A DNA stretch of 64,000 nucleotides from Aselliscus stoliczkanus (lineage: Eukaryota; Chordata; Mammalia; Chiroptera; Hipposideridae). The notes beneath the pieces were generated by a model. It had not been told where the DNA came from. It did no database searches and saw only the letters and a program-made list of their open reading frames with translations. Both the position numbers and the translations under genes were made by a program. How positions within the stretch are numbered: the first letter of the stretch is position 1; the number at the start of each line of letters is the position of its first letter. Positions 26,451 through 37,957 of the stretch are shown one piece after another. Location: positions 67,742,687 through 67,806,686 of the forward strand of contig CM066732.1 in assembly GCA_033961575.1 (NCBI GenBank), written 5' to 3'.

Positions 26451-27230
26451 GTGGCCTCACAGCAGCCTCGCCGTTTGCCTCCCTGCATTCACCCATAACA
26501 ACAGGGCCTCACGGGGACAGGATATTCACTATGTTTATGGCAAAACCCCATGGGACCCTAAGAGAGAGGGCGGGTCAGCCAATGATGGGCAAGACCCTAA
26601 ATATGCGCATCAGGACGGCCTAAGACAGGCGCCCTCCAATAGAGTCCCTGGGAGGAATCAAGGAGGTGAAGCATGTGGGGGCCTAAGGTCCTGTTAATCC
26701 TTATCTGCAGAGCTTACAGCCTGCAAAGGAAAAGAGAAATCTGCCTAAGAAGCTAACAGCAGTCCTCCTTGCATTCTTACCTCAAGGTGTCATAGTGAAC
26801 CATTATCTGTTCCTGTAGCGGGCAGGGCTGCATTGATCAAAGGGTCTTTCAGCTGAGGTGGTCTGTGAGGCATAGTGAAATTTGGCTAAATCTTAGGTGA
26901 CACATTGTGATTTGACAGACGTCGGAAAGAGCAAAGCCCCTTCCCTGTTTGTATTCAAGAAAAGCTGCAAGGCCGGCCGAGTGGCGCAGTGGTTAAACGC
27001 TGGCTTGGGAAGCCAGCGGCCCTGGTTCGGTCCCACATATGAGGGCCAGTAACACTGCCCTCAAAAAAAAAAAGCTGCAAGCTGACCAGATTCAGGATTC
27101 TTGTCCATCAGACAGAGTCCCCTGGCTCACATTGCTTTTTAAACTATCCCTGTCTCTTGCTCTTTATTTCTTTTTCTGAGTCCCGCCGGTCCTCTCGAGG
27201 AAGCTAGACCCAGCCGCGCAGAGACGCGAC
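26451..27230 (+). mobile_element. Solo-LTR-like insert in the L1
   Basis: About 780 bp of GC-richer, CpG-containing sequence cleanly interrupts L1 ORF2; the L1 text resumes with GTTAAGTTTATTCCTAGG. Flanks CCTTTG (26445-26450) and TTTTTG (27231-27236) could be a 6 bp target duplication with two changes. It begins CTGTGGCCTCACAGCAGCC and ends GCAGAGACGCGAC, so a canonical CA end is not seen. The part TTGCTCTTTATTTCTTTTTC looks like a polyadenylation region. Size and composition suggest an LTR of the class II type; the family is not identified. A short SINE sits inside. Confidence 0.5.
26971..27070 (+). mobile_element. Short tRNA-headed SINE
   Basis: Starts GGCCGGCCGAGTGGCGCAG, with an A-box-like TGGCGCAGTGG at 26982-26992 and a B-box-like GGTTCGGTCCC at 27024-27034, the two internal RNA polymerase III promoter blocks expected of a tRNA-derived SINE. 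It ends GCCCTC directly followed by A12. A perfect 11 bp duplication AAAAGCTGCAA lies at 26960-26970 and 27071-27081. Confidence 0.95.
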
Positions 27231-30200
27231 TTTTTGTTAAGTTTATTCCTAGGTATTTTATTCTTTTTGTTGTAATAGCAAAAGGAAGTGGGTTGGGTTT
27301 TTTTTTCATTTCTTTTTCTGAAATTTCATTGCTAGTATACAGGAACACAATAGATTTTTGTACATTGATTTGTATCCTGCAACTTTACTGTATTTATTGT
27401 TTCTGATAGTTTTTATGGTGGATTCTTTGAGGTTGTCTATATGTGGAATCATGTAATCTGCAAAACATGACAATTTATTTTCTTCATTCCCAATTTGGAT
27501 GTCTTTTATTTCTTTCTCTTGCCTGATTGCTTTGACTAGGACTTTCAATACTATGTTGAATATCAGTGGTGAGAGGGGGCATCCCTGTCTTGTTCCTGAT
27601 CTTAGAGAAAAAGCTTTTAATATTTCACCATTGAATACGATTAGCTGAGGGCTTGTCATGTATGACCTGTATTATGTTGAGATTATTTCTTTCTTTACCC
27701 ATTTTATTGAATGTTCTAATCATAAATGTATATTGTCAAATGCTTTTTCTGCAATCTATTGCTATAATGATACGATTTTTATCCTTTATTTTGTTAATGT
27801 GTATTGTATTGATCAATTTTCATATGTTGAACCATTGTTGTGTCCCTGGAATGAACCTCACTTTCTCATGATGTATTATTTTTTAAATGTTTTGTTGTAT
27901 TTAACTTGCTAGTGTTGTATTTAGGATTTTTGCATCTATATTTATCATAGATATTGGTCTGTAATTTTCCTTTTTTTGTGTTGTCCTTGCCAAGTTTTGG
28001 TATCATGGTGATGTTGGCATTATAAAATGACTTAGGAAGTATTGTCTCTTCTTCAATTTTTTTGTAAGAGTTTGAGAAGGACAGGTATTAAATCATCTTT
28101 GAATATTTGGTTGAATTCACTAGTGATGCCATCTGGTCCTGGACTTTGCTTCTGGGGAGTTTTTTGATGATTGTTTTAATTTCCTTACTGTTGATTGGAC
28201 TATTTAGGTTTCCTAGTTCTTTGTGAATTCAGCATAAGAAGGTAATATATTTCTAAGAACATGTCTGTTTCTTCTAAGTTACTGAATTTTTTGGTGTATA
28301 GCCTTTCATGGTATTCTTGTATAGTCCTTTGTATTTCTGTGGTGTCTGTTGTAACTTCTCTTTCATTTCTGATTTTGATTATTTGAGTCTTTTTCTCTTT
28401 TTTCCTTAGTAAGTCTAGCCAAAGTTTTGTCAATTTTATTTTTCTTTATTGATTTTCTGTTTGGATAATTTATCCATTGCTGTCAATGGGGTACTTAGGT
28501 CCCCTAGCATAATTACATTTTCGTCAGTTTCTTCCTTTAGTTCTGTTAGCAATTGCTTTATATATTCCACTGATCCCAGTTTACTTGCATATATATTGTT
28601 ACGTCTTATTGATGTATTGTGTCCTTTATCATTATAAAATTTTCATCTTTATCTCTTGTTACCTATTTTCTCTTGAAATCTATTTCGTCTGATATGCTCA
28701 TAAGTACAGTTACACCTGATTTTCTGTGGATACCATTGGTTTGGAGTATCATCTTCCATTCCTTCACTTTGAGTCTCTATTTGTGTATGGTTTTGTTTTT
28801 TAATGCATCTCACTACTCTTTGCCTTTTAATTGGTGAGGTCAGTCTATTTACATTTAGGGTGTTTATTGATATATGAGGCCATTTATCTTTTGTTTTCTG
28901 GTAGCTCTGTGTCTCCCTTGTTTTGTTTCCCTTGTGTTTCTGTCTGTTATTCTACTTTGGTGATATTCTATGATTTTTTTCCCCTCCATTTCCTGCATTT
29001 TTATGTTATGTGTCTCACTTCTAGATTTTTATTTTGTGTATAATGAGGTTTATACAAAATAAAAAATTTCATATGTATGATAGTTCTTTTTCTTCTGATT
29101 GCATCTTATCTTCATTCACCTGTGCAAATTCAGTGCTTTCTCCCCCTCCCTTTTTATGTTTTTTTATTGTCACAAATTATCCTTTTTTATGTTGTATGTT
29201 CATTTCTAAATTGCAGTAGCTATTGTATTCTTTTTAAAAATACTTTTACCTCCTTTAGCCTTTATGTTATATTTAAGTGTTTTATATGCTATTCTGAGCA
29301 AGAGTTGCAATTTTCTGCTTCTGTCTGTTAGTAATCTTACAGTTTTGTATCCTTTTGTCCTTCTGCTTCAGATAAAAGAACACCTTTAAGCATTTTTGTA
29401 ATGCAGGTCTTGTGGTGGTAAATTCCCTCAGCTTCTGTTTGTCTGGAAAAGGCTTTACGTCTCCTTCATATCTAAAGGATGACTCCTGGATACATTATTT
29501 TTGGCTAATGATTTCTTTCTTTCAATATTTTGAATATTTGATTCTGTTCTACTTTTTCCCAGCTTGTATGGTTTCTGCTGAAAAATCCAATGATAAAGTA
29601 ACAGGGTTTCCTGATAGGTAACTATCTTCTCTGGTTGCCTTGAGAATTCTTTCTTTGTTTTTGGCTTGTGGCTTGGAGAAGACTTTTTTGATTTGAGATA
29701 ATTAGGTGTTCTATTAGCTTCTTGGATTTGAGGGTCCAGTTCTTTCCATAGGCTTGGGAAGTTCTCTTCAACTATTTATTTGAACACACTCTCTGTTTCT
29801 TTATCCCTCTCTTTTCCTTCTAGTATATCCATTATTCTTATATTACTCTTTCTAATGGACTCAAATATTTCTTGTAGAGTTCTTTCATTTTTTTCTTTTT
29901 AGTCTTGATTCTCTCTCTTCTCCCACTTCTAGATTACTATCTTCAATACCACTAATTCTTTCCTTGTCTGGTCTGCTGTATTTCCTAAGCTTACTGGTTC
30001 ATTCTTCATTTCATTTATTGAGTTCTTCAGCTCCAGAATTTCTGTTTGGTCCTTTTTTATAGTTTCAATCTCTTTGGTAAAGTACTCCTTTTGTTTGTTG
30101 AATTTTATTCCTGAGTACAGTGAACTGCTTTTTTGAGTTTTCTTATATCTCATTGAGTTTTTTTCAGAGCTACAATCTTGAATTGCCTGCCATTCAAATT

Positions 30201-31124
30201 ACAGTCTTCCATGTCTTTAGGTTTGTATTCTGGAGATTTTTCATTTTCATTCTGAACTCCCTTGTTAGCTTGGTTTTTCATTGTGTTTCATGGATTATTT
30301 CTCTGCCTGGGCATTTGTCGGAATAATTTTTTTTTTTTTTTTTTTAAGTATTTAACTCAACTGTTTAGCAGCTTGATAAATAGAGGTCTTTCTTTTGTTT
30401 TCCAGTAGATGGTGCTGAAGCACAAGTTTTTGTTTTCTGTTATATGCACTGTTGGGGCTTCTGTGATTTCTTTGGACAGTGTTGCCTCCACCAGCTGTGG
30501 AAAATGCCTAGCATTCCTCCAGAAGATGGGTGTTGGAAGTCCTCTTTACAACTCAGTTGCCTCAGTCTCAGGCACTACCTTCTTTGTGGGATGTGACAGG
30601 CTATAGATCTCCTGGCCAGTATACAATGTTCCCTGTATACTTCTTTCCTGCAGCCAGAAGCTGCCAGCTGAGGTGTCTCAGATGCCTCTACACCATGATG
30701 GGTGGGGGAAGGTGTGGGCAGGGGCAGGGTGGGGCTCAGTTACCATGTCTGCTTCTCTGTTCTTTTCAGTGGGTTAAGCTGCAATGAGTACAGACCACTT
30801 TGGCTGTAAAGTTTTTACTGTCCTTTTGTGATCTGTTGAGGAGAATTTTACTGTGAGGTGGGCAGATTCTCATGTCTACAGCTTTCTTTGTCTGGTGAAG
30901 GTGGCTTGTGAAATGCCAATACCCTTGGCACCTCCTCCCTGCCCCTGGCCTTAATGTATCAATACCACCCTGGCCCAGTTGTCACCTGTGCCCCTCTTGT
31001 CTACTCAGAGTGGGGGCTGCAACCTGACCCTTCACTGCTATCATGTCTTCTGGGCTGTGGTAAGCACTGGACTGTGTCTGTGGCTCCCAATTTCTTAGCT
31101 TTTTTTCTTTTTTGTTTTTTTAAT

Positions 31125-31230
31125 AATAGACATCCTAATATGTGAGGTGATATCTCATTGCGGTTTCAATTTACATGTTCCTGATGATTCGTGCTGTTGA
31201 GCATCTTTCATATGCCCATTGACCATTTGT
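31125..31230 (-). mobile_element. L1 fragment, antisense
   Basis: GACATCCTAATATGTGAGG, ATCTCATTGCGGTTTC and TTGAGCATCTTTCATATGCC repeat the L1 3' region also seen at 42.3-42.4 kb. Short relic. Confidence 0.65.
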
Positions 31231-31256
31231 TGTTTTTTTTTTAATAATCTCTCTAC

Positions 31257-31730
31257 TTTTTTTTTTTTAAAGATTTTATTGGGGAGTGAGGGGAGGAGAA
31301 CAGCATTGGGGAATCAGGGAAGGGGAACAGACAAGTTGCTGTCCTTTTGTTCTTCAGTCCAGTTGTGGAGGACGTCGCTTCACTGGCCCATGTTGGTACC
31401 ATAATTGCGCTCTTCCTGGGTGATGCAGATCAGTTGCTCACCTCTGGATGGCCTCTCATGGTGGCTCTTGGCAGCTCACCCTGATTGCCAGCTGGTCATG
31501 CTAGCTGCCTGCCACTTACTGCAGCCCATGGCAGCCCACTGCAGCAGAGGCTGCAGCCCACAGTCGCTGGTGACTCACAGCAGCCCAGCTCCAGGTGGAG
31601 CTGTTGTTCACCATTTTAGCTATAGAGGGCAGCGTCACTGGCCTTCATACGTGGGATCCCAACCGGGGCCCTGCTGCTCAGATCTGGCATCCCAAGCCAG
31701 CTCCCAACCAATGCGCCACTCAGCCAGCCC
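31257..31730 (-). mobile_element. Long tRNA-headed SINE
   Basis: The minus strand starts at 31730 with GGGCTGGCTGAGTGGCGCAT and ends in CCCCAATAAAATCTTTAAAA and poly(A). It carries an extra segment in the tRNA-like part (TGAGCAGCAGGGCC), shared with the copy at 61.35 kb. The body has the internal 20 bp-type repeats. Target duplications are not clear. Confidence 0.9.
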
Positions 31731-32185
31731 CCTAACTTTCTATTGCATTTTAATTTTGTGTAATTTTAATTCACAAATACTAACTACAAATGCATTGGTA
31801 ATAATATATATATAATTTTTTATTTTTCCCCACTCTTATCTTATTAGATGTACTTAGTTAAGAACAAAGCAATGTAGGTATTTGGTCTATATTGATTTGA
31901 AACATCTCTGCCATCTCTAAATCATAGCTTCCACAGTCATTAAAATTATCAATAAAATTAAGTGCCACTCAGCAAATTTGCTTTTGGTAAAATTAAATGC
32001 AAATGATCAGGTAGAGGCCTTTCAATAAATCCCTCTGGTTTTATGATTTTTAGAAATGAGCCAAATATTGTGTAAAACTAAATGCTAGACCTGAGTCAAA
32101 GATAAAGAATCTAGCCCTAAAGAGTGAGAGAGTCAGAAGTGCGACATTCCAGATAGGACTAAAATATACCAAGCTCTGAAAAGAT
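31731..32185. other. No gene recognised
   Basis: AT-rich; nothing called. Confidence 0.5.
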
Positions 32186-32189
32186 GTGT

Positions 32190-32540
32190 TAGTTTCATAG
32201 TGTTGCCATACCAAAAACAGGGTTAAAAACAACAGAAATTCATTCTCTCACAGTCCTAGAGGCCTGAAGTCCCAAATCTAGGTGTTGGCAGGGCCATACT
32301 CCCTCGTAAGGAGGATCCTTCATTGCTTCTTCCAACTTCTGGTGTTCATTGTTTTTTGGCAGCATCACTCGAGTCTCTGCCTTCATCTTCACATGGCCTC
32401 TTCCCTCTGTGTCATTTTGTGTTCACATTTTCATTTTTGTTTTAGGATACCATTTTTACCTGATTACATTTACAAAGACTCTGTTTGTAAATAAAGTCAC
32501 AGAGATAGGTACTGGGGATACACAATTCAACGCTTAACAG
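32190..32540. mobile_element. Ancient MaLR-like repeat
   Basis: TGTTAGTTTCATAGTGTTGCC, AACAACAGAAATTCATTCTC, CTTCACATGGCCTCTTCCC and the close GGGGATACACAATTCAACGC resemble a reverse-complemented MLT1-type repeat. It opens much like the repeat at 15688 but has a different interior. Confidence 0.55.
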
Positions 32541-33615
32541 ATGTGAACCAAATATAGTGGACAGAGCAGAATTACGGGAGATTGCCAGAATAAATGGAAA
32601 AACACCAAAACCTAAATTGTTAAGATAGATTGAATAAGGAATAGCTGGTTAGGTAGGTCATCAGGGCAAAAGGGGCATTTGTGGATGTTAAGAAATATGA
32701 TGAGAAACTGCTACATGAAATCCTTCATAATTCTATTTAGAATCTCAAGTAAATTTTAATTGATTATTTAGGCATGCTAATTTGTTTTTATGAATACGCT
32801 AGTGTAAAAGGCAGTTTACTATGATAGCTTGTGGTGTAAAGATCAAGTTTTTTATTATTTGCTGGAGGAAAACATATAAATATCAAAGAATGGGAAATTG
32901 CTTATTTCATTTAACTGAAATTGAAAGTTCAAATTTATGTCTATGGGAAAGTTTGGGAAAGTTTTATTTAAGGCAGCAAAATAAATTCAATACATGCAAT
33001 GTGGTATTAACCCAATTAGTGCAACGTTATTTTTGACACCTATTTCTTGTTATGAATTTACCCCAAATAGACTTTGAAGATAGTACATAAAATGTCTGAA
33101 ACTTAATTATAAAATACACATGAAGTATTTGACAGATGCAGTTGAGAGAAACATCACAAAGAGATTAATATACAACCTAGTTTTCAAACTGCAGATGGTT
33201 TTTATTAAATCCTATGTCAATTCACATGTAAAACGACTATTGTTTTACTTCAGTGTATTAAATCTTAGAATAACACAGTGCAGCAGAATAGACAAAAAAT
33301 GATAGCAGAACAAGTTGAGATGTAGGACAAGCAGCATGGCTTCTAGTCATATTCCACCAATTATACTCAACAAATATTCTCTGATCCCTGCCTGCGAGAG
33401 AGACTGTTTTAGGGGCTGGGTCAAAGAATGTGGAGAGTGCTCATCTATTTGGCTAAGATGACTTACCTACAGTTATGACCAATGCATGTCAAACGTGGGG
33501 AATTATTCGACAGTTTTATAGCCTAGGGGCAACACAGCATAAAACATTTAAAAAATATTCCGAGGTTAATAAGTCATAATGATTGTTTAGATATGTTTAT
33601 TTTTTTTCTCCTGTA
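32541..33615. other. No gene recognised
   Basis: AT-rich, short frames only (up to 71 codons). Confidence 0.5.
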
Positions 33616-33631
33616 ACTATACTGTATTCTT

Positions 33632-34045
33632 TTTTTTTTCTTTTTAAAGATTTTATTGGTGAATCGGGGGAGGGGAACAGACAAGTTGCTGTCCTTTTGC
33701 TCCTCAGTCTAGTTGCGGAGGACATTGCTTCACTGGCCCATGTTGGTATCATCATTGCACTCTTCTTGGGTGAGGCAGATTGGTTCCCAGCCTCTGGACG
33801 GCCACTCACAGTGGCTCTTGGTAGCTCACATCGGCTTCCAGCCGCTCACGCTGGGTGACGGCCACTCACTGTAACTTATGGCAGCTGCTGTCCAGGGAAT
33901 CACAGCAGCCCAGCTCCAGGTAGAGCTTTTGGGTTCACCATCTTAGCTGTAGAGGGCAGTGTCACTGGCCCTCACATGTGGAATCCAAACCGGGGCCCCT
34001 GGCATCCCAAGCCAGCTCCCAATCAACGTGCTACTCAGCCGGCCC
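33632..34045 (-). mobile_element. Long tRNA-headed SINE
   Basis: On the minus strand it runs from GGGCCGGCTGAGTAGCACG at 34045 to CACCAATAAAATCTTTAAAA and poly(A) near 33632. A perfect 16 bp duplication ACTATACTGTATTCTT lies at 33616-33631 and 34046-34061. The right-hand copy also serves as the left target repeat of the HAL1 that follows. Confidence 0.95.
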
Positions 34046-34847
34046 ACTATACTGTATTCTTTTTTTCCCTTTTTTTTTTTTTATTAGTTTCAGGTGTACA
34101 ACACAATGCAATAGTTATACTCTTTAACCCTCAAAGTGAAAACACCCCTCCCCCAGTTTGCCACCCCACTCCCCCCCATATCATACATATCCATCACAAC
34201 TCCCCTGACTCCCCTCCACAGTATACTCCACATCCCGTGACCATCCACATATTCAGTTGCAGTTGGCATACAATGCTATACAATATCAGCTTCAGGTGTA
34301 CAGTGCAGTGATCAAGCCTCTACTCCATCCATGAGTGGTGTCCCTAACAAGACATGTGACTATCTGACATACCACAACATTTTTACAACATTATTACATT
34401 CCCCGAACTGTGTTTCATATCCCTGTGGCAATATTGTAGTTGTCTATTTATGCTGTCTAATCCCTTTCCCTTCCCCCCCATCTCCACCCCCCTCCCAACT
34501 AGCACCTTCAGTTTTTCCTCTACGAGTCTGTTTACTTTGATCGTTCACTTAGCTCTTCAGACTCCACACACAAGTGAGATCACATGGTACCTGTCCTTCT
34601 CCGACTGACTTATTTCTCGCAACATAATAGTCTCTTCACAACATTATCGATTACATTCCCAGAACTGCCCCCATATCCTTGCGGCAACATTGCAGTCCCA
34701 CATACATTGTCCAAAACCTTCCCCCTCTCCCTCTTCCCCACTCCCTCCCAGCCAGCAACCATCAGTTTTTCCTTTATATCTGCTTGATACGACTTCAATC
34801 TTCTTAAATTGTCTCTCTGGGTAAGCTTGTTTACCCCTTTCTTTTGT

Positions 34848-35731
34848 TTAAAAAAGCCCTTTAAACATTTCTTGCAATGCTGGCTTGGTGGTAATGAATT
34901 CCTTAAACTTATTCTTTTCTGAGAAGCTCTTTATTTCTCCTTCAATTTTAAGTGATAGCCGTGCTGGGTAGAGCAATCTTGGTTGTAGGTCGTTATTTTG
35001 TGTCACTTTGAATATCTCCTGCCACTCCCTTCTGGCCTTCAGAGTTTCTGTAGACAAGTCAGCTGTTAGTCTAACAGGAGTTCCTTTGTATGTAACCTGC
35101 TGTCTTTTCTCCTGCAGCCTCTAGGATTCTGTCTCTGTCTTTAACCTTTGCCATTTTAACTATGATGTGTCTTGGTGTGGACCCGTTTGGGTTCAGCTTG
35201 TTTGGAAGCCTCTGCACTTCCTGGGCATGTATGTTGATTTCCTTCACCAGGGAGGGAAGTTTTCAGTCATTATTTTTTCAAATACATTTTCAACCCCTTG
35301 CTTCTTCTCTTCTCCTTCTGGTATCCCTATGATTCGAAGGTGGTTGCGCTTCACCTTGTCCCATAGGGCTCTTAAACTATTTTCATTGTTTTTTATTCTT
35401 TGGTCTTTTTGCTGTGCCAACTGGGTGAGTTCTGCTATTTTATCTTCCAAAGCGCTGATCCGCTCCTCTGCTTCATCTACTCTACTGGTGATTCCTTCGA
35501 GTGTGTTCTTCATTTCAGTTGTTGTATTCTTTAGTTCTAACAGGATGTTTTTTATGGTTTCCCTATCCTTCTTTATGTCCTTGCTAAGTTCCTTAAACAT
35601 TCTTATCATCAGTGTTCTAAACTCTGTCTCTGAAAGGTTGGATCCCTCTGTTTCATTTGGTTCCATTTCTGGAGGTTTCTTCCGATCTTTTACTTGTGAC
35701 ATGTTTCTTTGTTTCCCCATTCTGGCTGTCG
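34848..35731 (-). pseudogene. HAL1 ORF1 with frameshifts
   Basis: Compared with the intact copy at 46925-47809, one base is missing near 35250 (GGGAGGG against GGGTAGGG), ending the upstream frame (from 35798) just after its central domain. One T is extra near 35107 (GTCTTTTC against GTCTTTC), which would return to frame. The open frame at 35057-34848 continues the carboxyl domain (STETLKARREWQEIFKV). The product would be an L1 ORF1p-type RNA-binding protein if not broken. Confidence 0.85.
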
Positions 35732-36002
35732 CTCTGGGATTGCTTTGATGTATTAGATAGACCACCAGGAGAGCCCTGGCTGGATGACGCAGGCACACAG
35801 CTCACGGCCCAACACTCCCAGGAAAACTCCCAGTCTCAGCCTGTCCCAATTAGCTGCTTGCAGATCAGGCGGAGTAGCCCGACAACCAATCACCAGCCTG
35901 GCAACTCTGTAAGTGGAGTGCGGAGAGCGGGGACTTGAGGCGGCTTGTGCACTCCCGGGTCTCAGTGAGCAGCCTGTTGGAGACGAATCACTCCCACTAG
36001 GC

Positions 36003-36127
36003 GTTTCCCTGGCAACGCAGCACAAGCCGAGCGGAGGGTGGGGATCTGAGGCAGCTCGCGCACTCCTGGGTCTCAGCGGGCAGCCTGTTGGAGCCAGAAG
36101 GCACCCGCCCAGCGTTTCCCTGGCAAC
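36003..36127 (-). promoter_or_regulatory. Paired X-box-like (RFX) sites in the HAL1 5' UTR
   Basis: The plus strand shows GTTTCCCTGGCAAC at 36003-36016 and again at 36114-36127. The reverse complement GTTGCCAGGGAAAC is an imperfect palindrome one base from the RFX X-box form GTTGCCATGGAAAC. The sites belong to 111 bp repeat units of the 5' UTR. Regulatory function is an inference. Confidence 0.5.
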
Positions 36128-36850
36128 GCAGTATAAGCCGGGCAGAGGGTGGGGAATCCAAGGCCGCAGGCGCGCGCATGTACACACGCACTTCTGCGCC
36201 AATTCCACCAGACCAATGAGGTCTCGGACCTGATCCTTCATGGGAGGGCCCAAGCCCAACAAAATGGCGCCCTCCCTACACCACTCGCGTGCAGGCTCTG
36301 CGCCACGGAAACAACAGTTCAAAAGCCTCCAGCCTTTGCACCAAAGGTGCTCAGTTCAGTCCGTCCCCGCAGGCTCCTGGGTCACACAGCCACTCCCTCC
36401 ACCAGGAACCAGGTAAGTGCTCACCGGCGAGCAAGCCCGGGCGCGGGCCCCACTGATTCTCCAGCCACTTTTAGCCTCACCGAGCTGAGCAAAGAGAGTC
36501 CTCACTAATTTACTGCCGGCTATCTTAGAACTTCTCTTCCCGGCAAAGGAGCTCTGGGCTGGTGAGCTTAGGGTGCGGCCGGAGGGTCTCTCCCCCACCC
36601 GGAGAAGCCTCTCCACAGCTGGGACCTCCCTCACGGGGTTTGCCCTCTCTCGTCTCCGCCCGTCCTACCAGACCCGACGCGGCTTCCTCTTTAAGTTCTT
36701 CGTTTAGTGGTTCTATTCCTCCAGTGTTCCGGGGACCTCCAGGATTGAATGCTGTATAATTTGTTTGTAATTTTGGTGTGATCCTGGGAGGCAGTTAGCA
36801 CAGCATCTGTCTATTGTGCCATTTTACCGGAAGTCCTACACTGTATTCTT

Positions 36851-37957
36851 AAAGTCTGTTTACTCCTCTTTAACTTTCCATATACTAAAGGAATATGTTT
36901 TTTACACATCTTTTGACCAATCTCCATCTTTCTAGTAAAATTTTTGTGTCATGTATAAGTTAAAATTTTATTTGTATTCAAAATCTAATGTAGTGCCATT
37001 TATAATTTGTTTAATGGGTTCCTATCTTGCAAAGCTTCAATTTAAAGTTTTTATTTTCATTGGGGAATTCATTCCCATGTAGTTATTCAGTAGAGTATAT
37101 AGTGACTATATAAAAAATGTATTTTATTTCACTTGATATATCTTTAGACTCAACATTCTTTTATTTGGCAAACCTCAAATAGAACGGTTTTTTGAAATAA
37201 TTGAAAATAAAATACCTTGCATGGCAAACATGTGATAGATAGCTAGATAGGCAGACAGACAGACAGACGTCTCTTGTGGTTACTGAGTGCTAATGACATA
37301 AGAGAGGACTTAACATGAATATAGACCTCATAACTCAAGTTCTTAAAAAAATGTTCATTTTCTTTCAAATCACATAAACATACATTGATAAAGCATTGTC
37401 AAACATGTTAGCTGTTGTTTTTTCCAACAATTGAAAATAGCCTACAACATTCTGAGTTCTGCAATATAACTGTCTTTGATAGTAGGAAGAACAGAATTGA
37501 AAGTTCCAAAGCATCAACTTTAACTATTAGAAAGCTACATTACTAGAGTTTACTTGATATTCCTCTGATAGATAAATTCTTTTTTCAACTTGCTGTTTCA
37601 AACAGTAGATAGATATCTCACTTTCAGCCATTATCCACAGTCCATGAGTGTTTACCAAGTTAAAAAGTGCTGGAGATAGCACTGATGGAACATTGTAGTG
37701 AGAATTGGCTGTGATGTCATAGACTCTTGAAGGAAACTTCTAAAAGTGAGATTGAGTTATATCAGAGACTAAACAAGAAAGATGCTTACTGAGTAGGGGT
37801 CCTATAAGAGTATAATATAGAATGCAGTAATTTGTGAATTACTTTTTTCTGAGGGAGCTCAACAGAACAACACTTAATGAAGGAAGGTAAGGGCTTAACC
37901 ATCTGGTACATTTGTGATCCTGATGACTAATAAATTTGAAATTCACCAGTTTTTGAT
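36851..37957. other. FSCB upstream region
   Basis: AT-rich sequence without an open frame between the HAL1 and FSCB. It includes a GATA/GACA microsatellite (37234-37268), a CRE-like TGATGTCA at 37712-37719 and TATA-like text (TATAATATAG) near 37811. The transcription start cannot be fixed from sequence alone. Confidence 0.5.
37712..37719 (+). promoter_or_regulatory. CRE-like octamer upstream of FSCB
   Basis: TGATGTCA differs by one base from the palindromic cAMP response element TGACGTCA and lies about 240 bp before the ATG. CREM acts on such sites in many spermatid genes, so the placement is suggestive. A single octamer is weak evidence. Confidence 0.3.

Larger units (their letters stand above)
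24360..31100 (-). mobile_element. Near full-length old L1, antisense, interrupted
   Basis: Read on the minus strand: 5' UTR-like (31100-30350), ORF1 region (about 30300-29350), ORF2 (about 28850-25480, with a gap near 28440) and 3' UTR to 24360. An LTR-like insert at 26451-27230 breaks ORF2. The best relic of reverse transcriptase is the frame at 27659-27306, which shows [19 protein letters not shown] and [10 protein letters not shown]: the catalytic F/Y-A-D-D is FADY, so a metal-binding aspartate is lost. Another ORF2 piece (28433-28200) has TQIIKIRNEREVTTDTTEIQ. Stops throughout; dead. Confidence 0.85.
34062..36838 (-). mobile_element. HAL1 (half-L1), full-length, ORF1 broken
   Basis: Minus strand, 5' to 3': starts at about 36838 with GGACTTCCGGTAAAATGGC, a CpG-rich 5' UTR (36838-35730) with two 111 bp-spaced units, ORF1 (about 35730-34850), a 3' UTR of about 780 bp, then an A-rich tail. 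There is no ORF2 or reverse transcriptase, which is the definition of a HAL1. It depends on L1 proteins supplied in trans. Target repeats TATACTGTATTCTT (34048-34061) and TACACTGTATTCTT (36837-36850) differ by one base. The architecture equals the copy at 46.1-48.9 kb. Confidence 0.9.

Noticed and set aside
26971..27040. Possible tRNA gene
   Set aside because: A- and B-box-like blocks are present, but it has poly(A), target duplications and many sister copies: a SINE head. The same applies to the other SINE copies.
27306..27659. Active reverse transcriptase
   Set aside because: The frame is a short L1 relic with the catalytic motif changed to FADY and stops on either side.
35753..36322. 189-codon minus-strand frame in the HAL1 5' UTR
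   Set aside because: It follows the 111 bp 5' UTR units (repeated RVARETP-type words), is arginine/proline/cysteine-rich as CpG-rich non-coding DNA tends to be, and is broken into smaller frames in the second copy.
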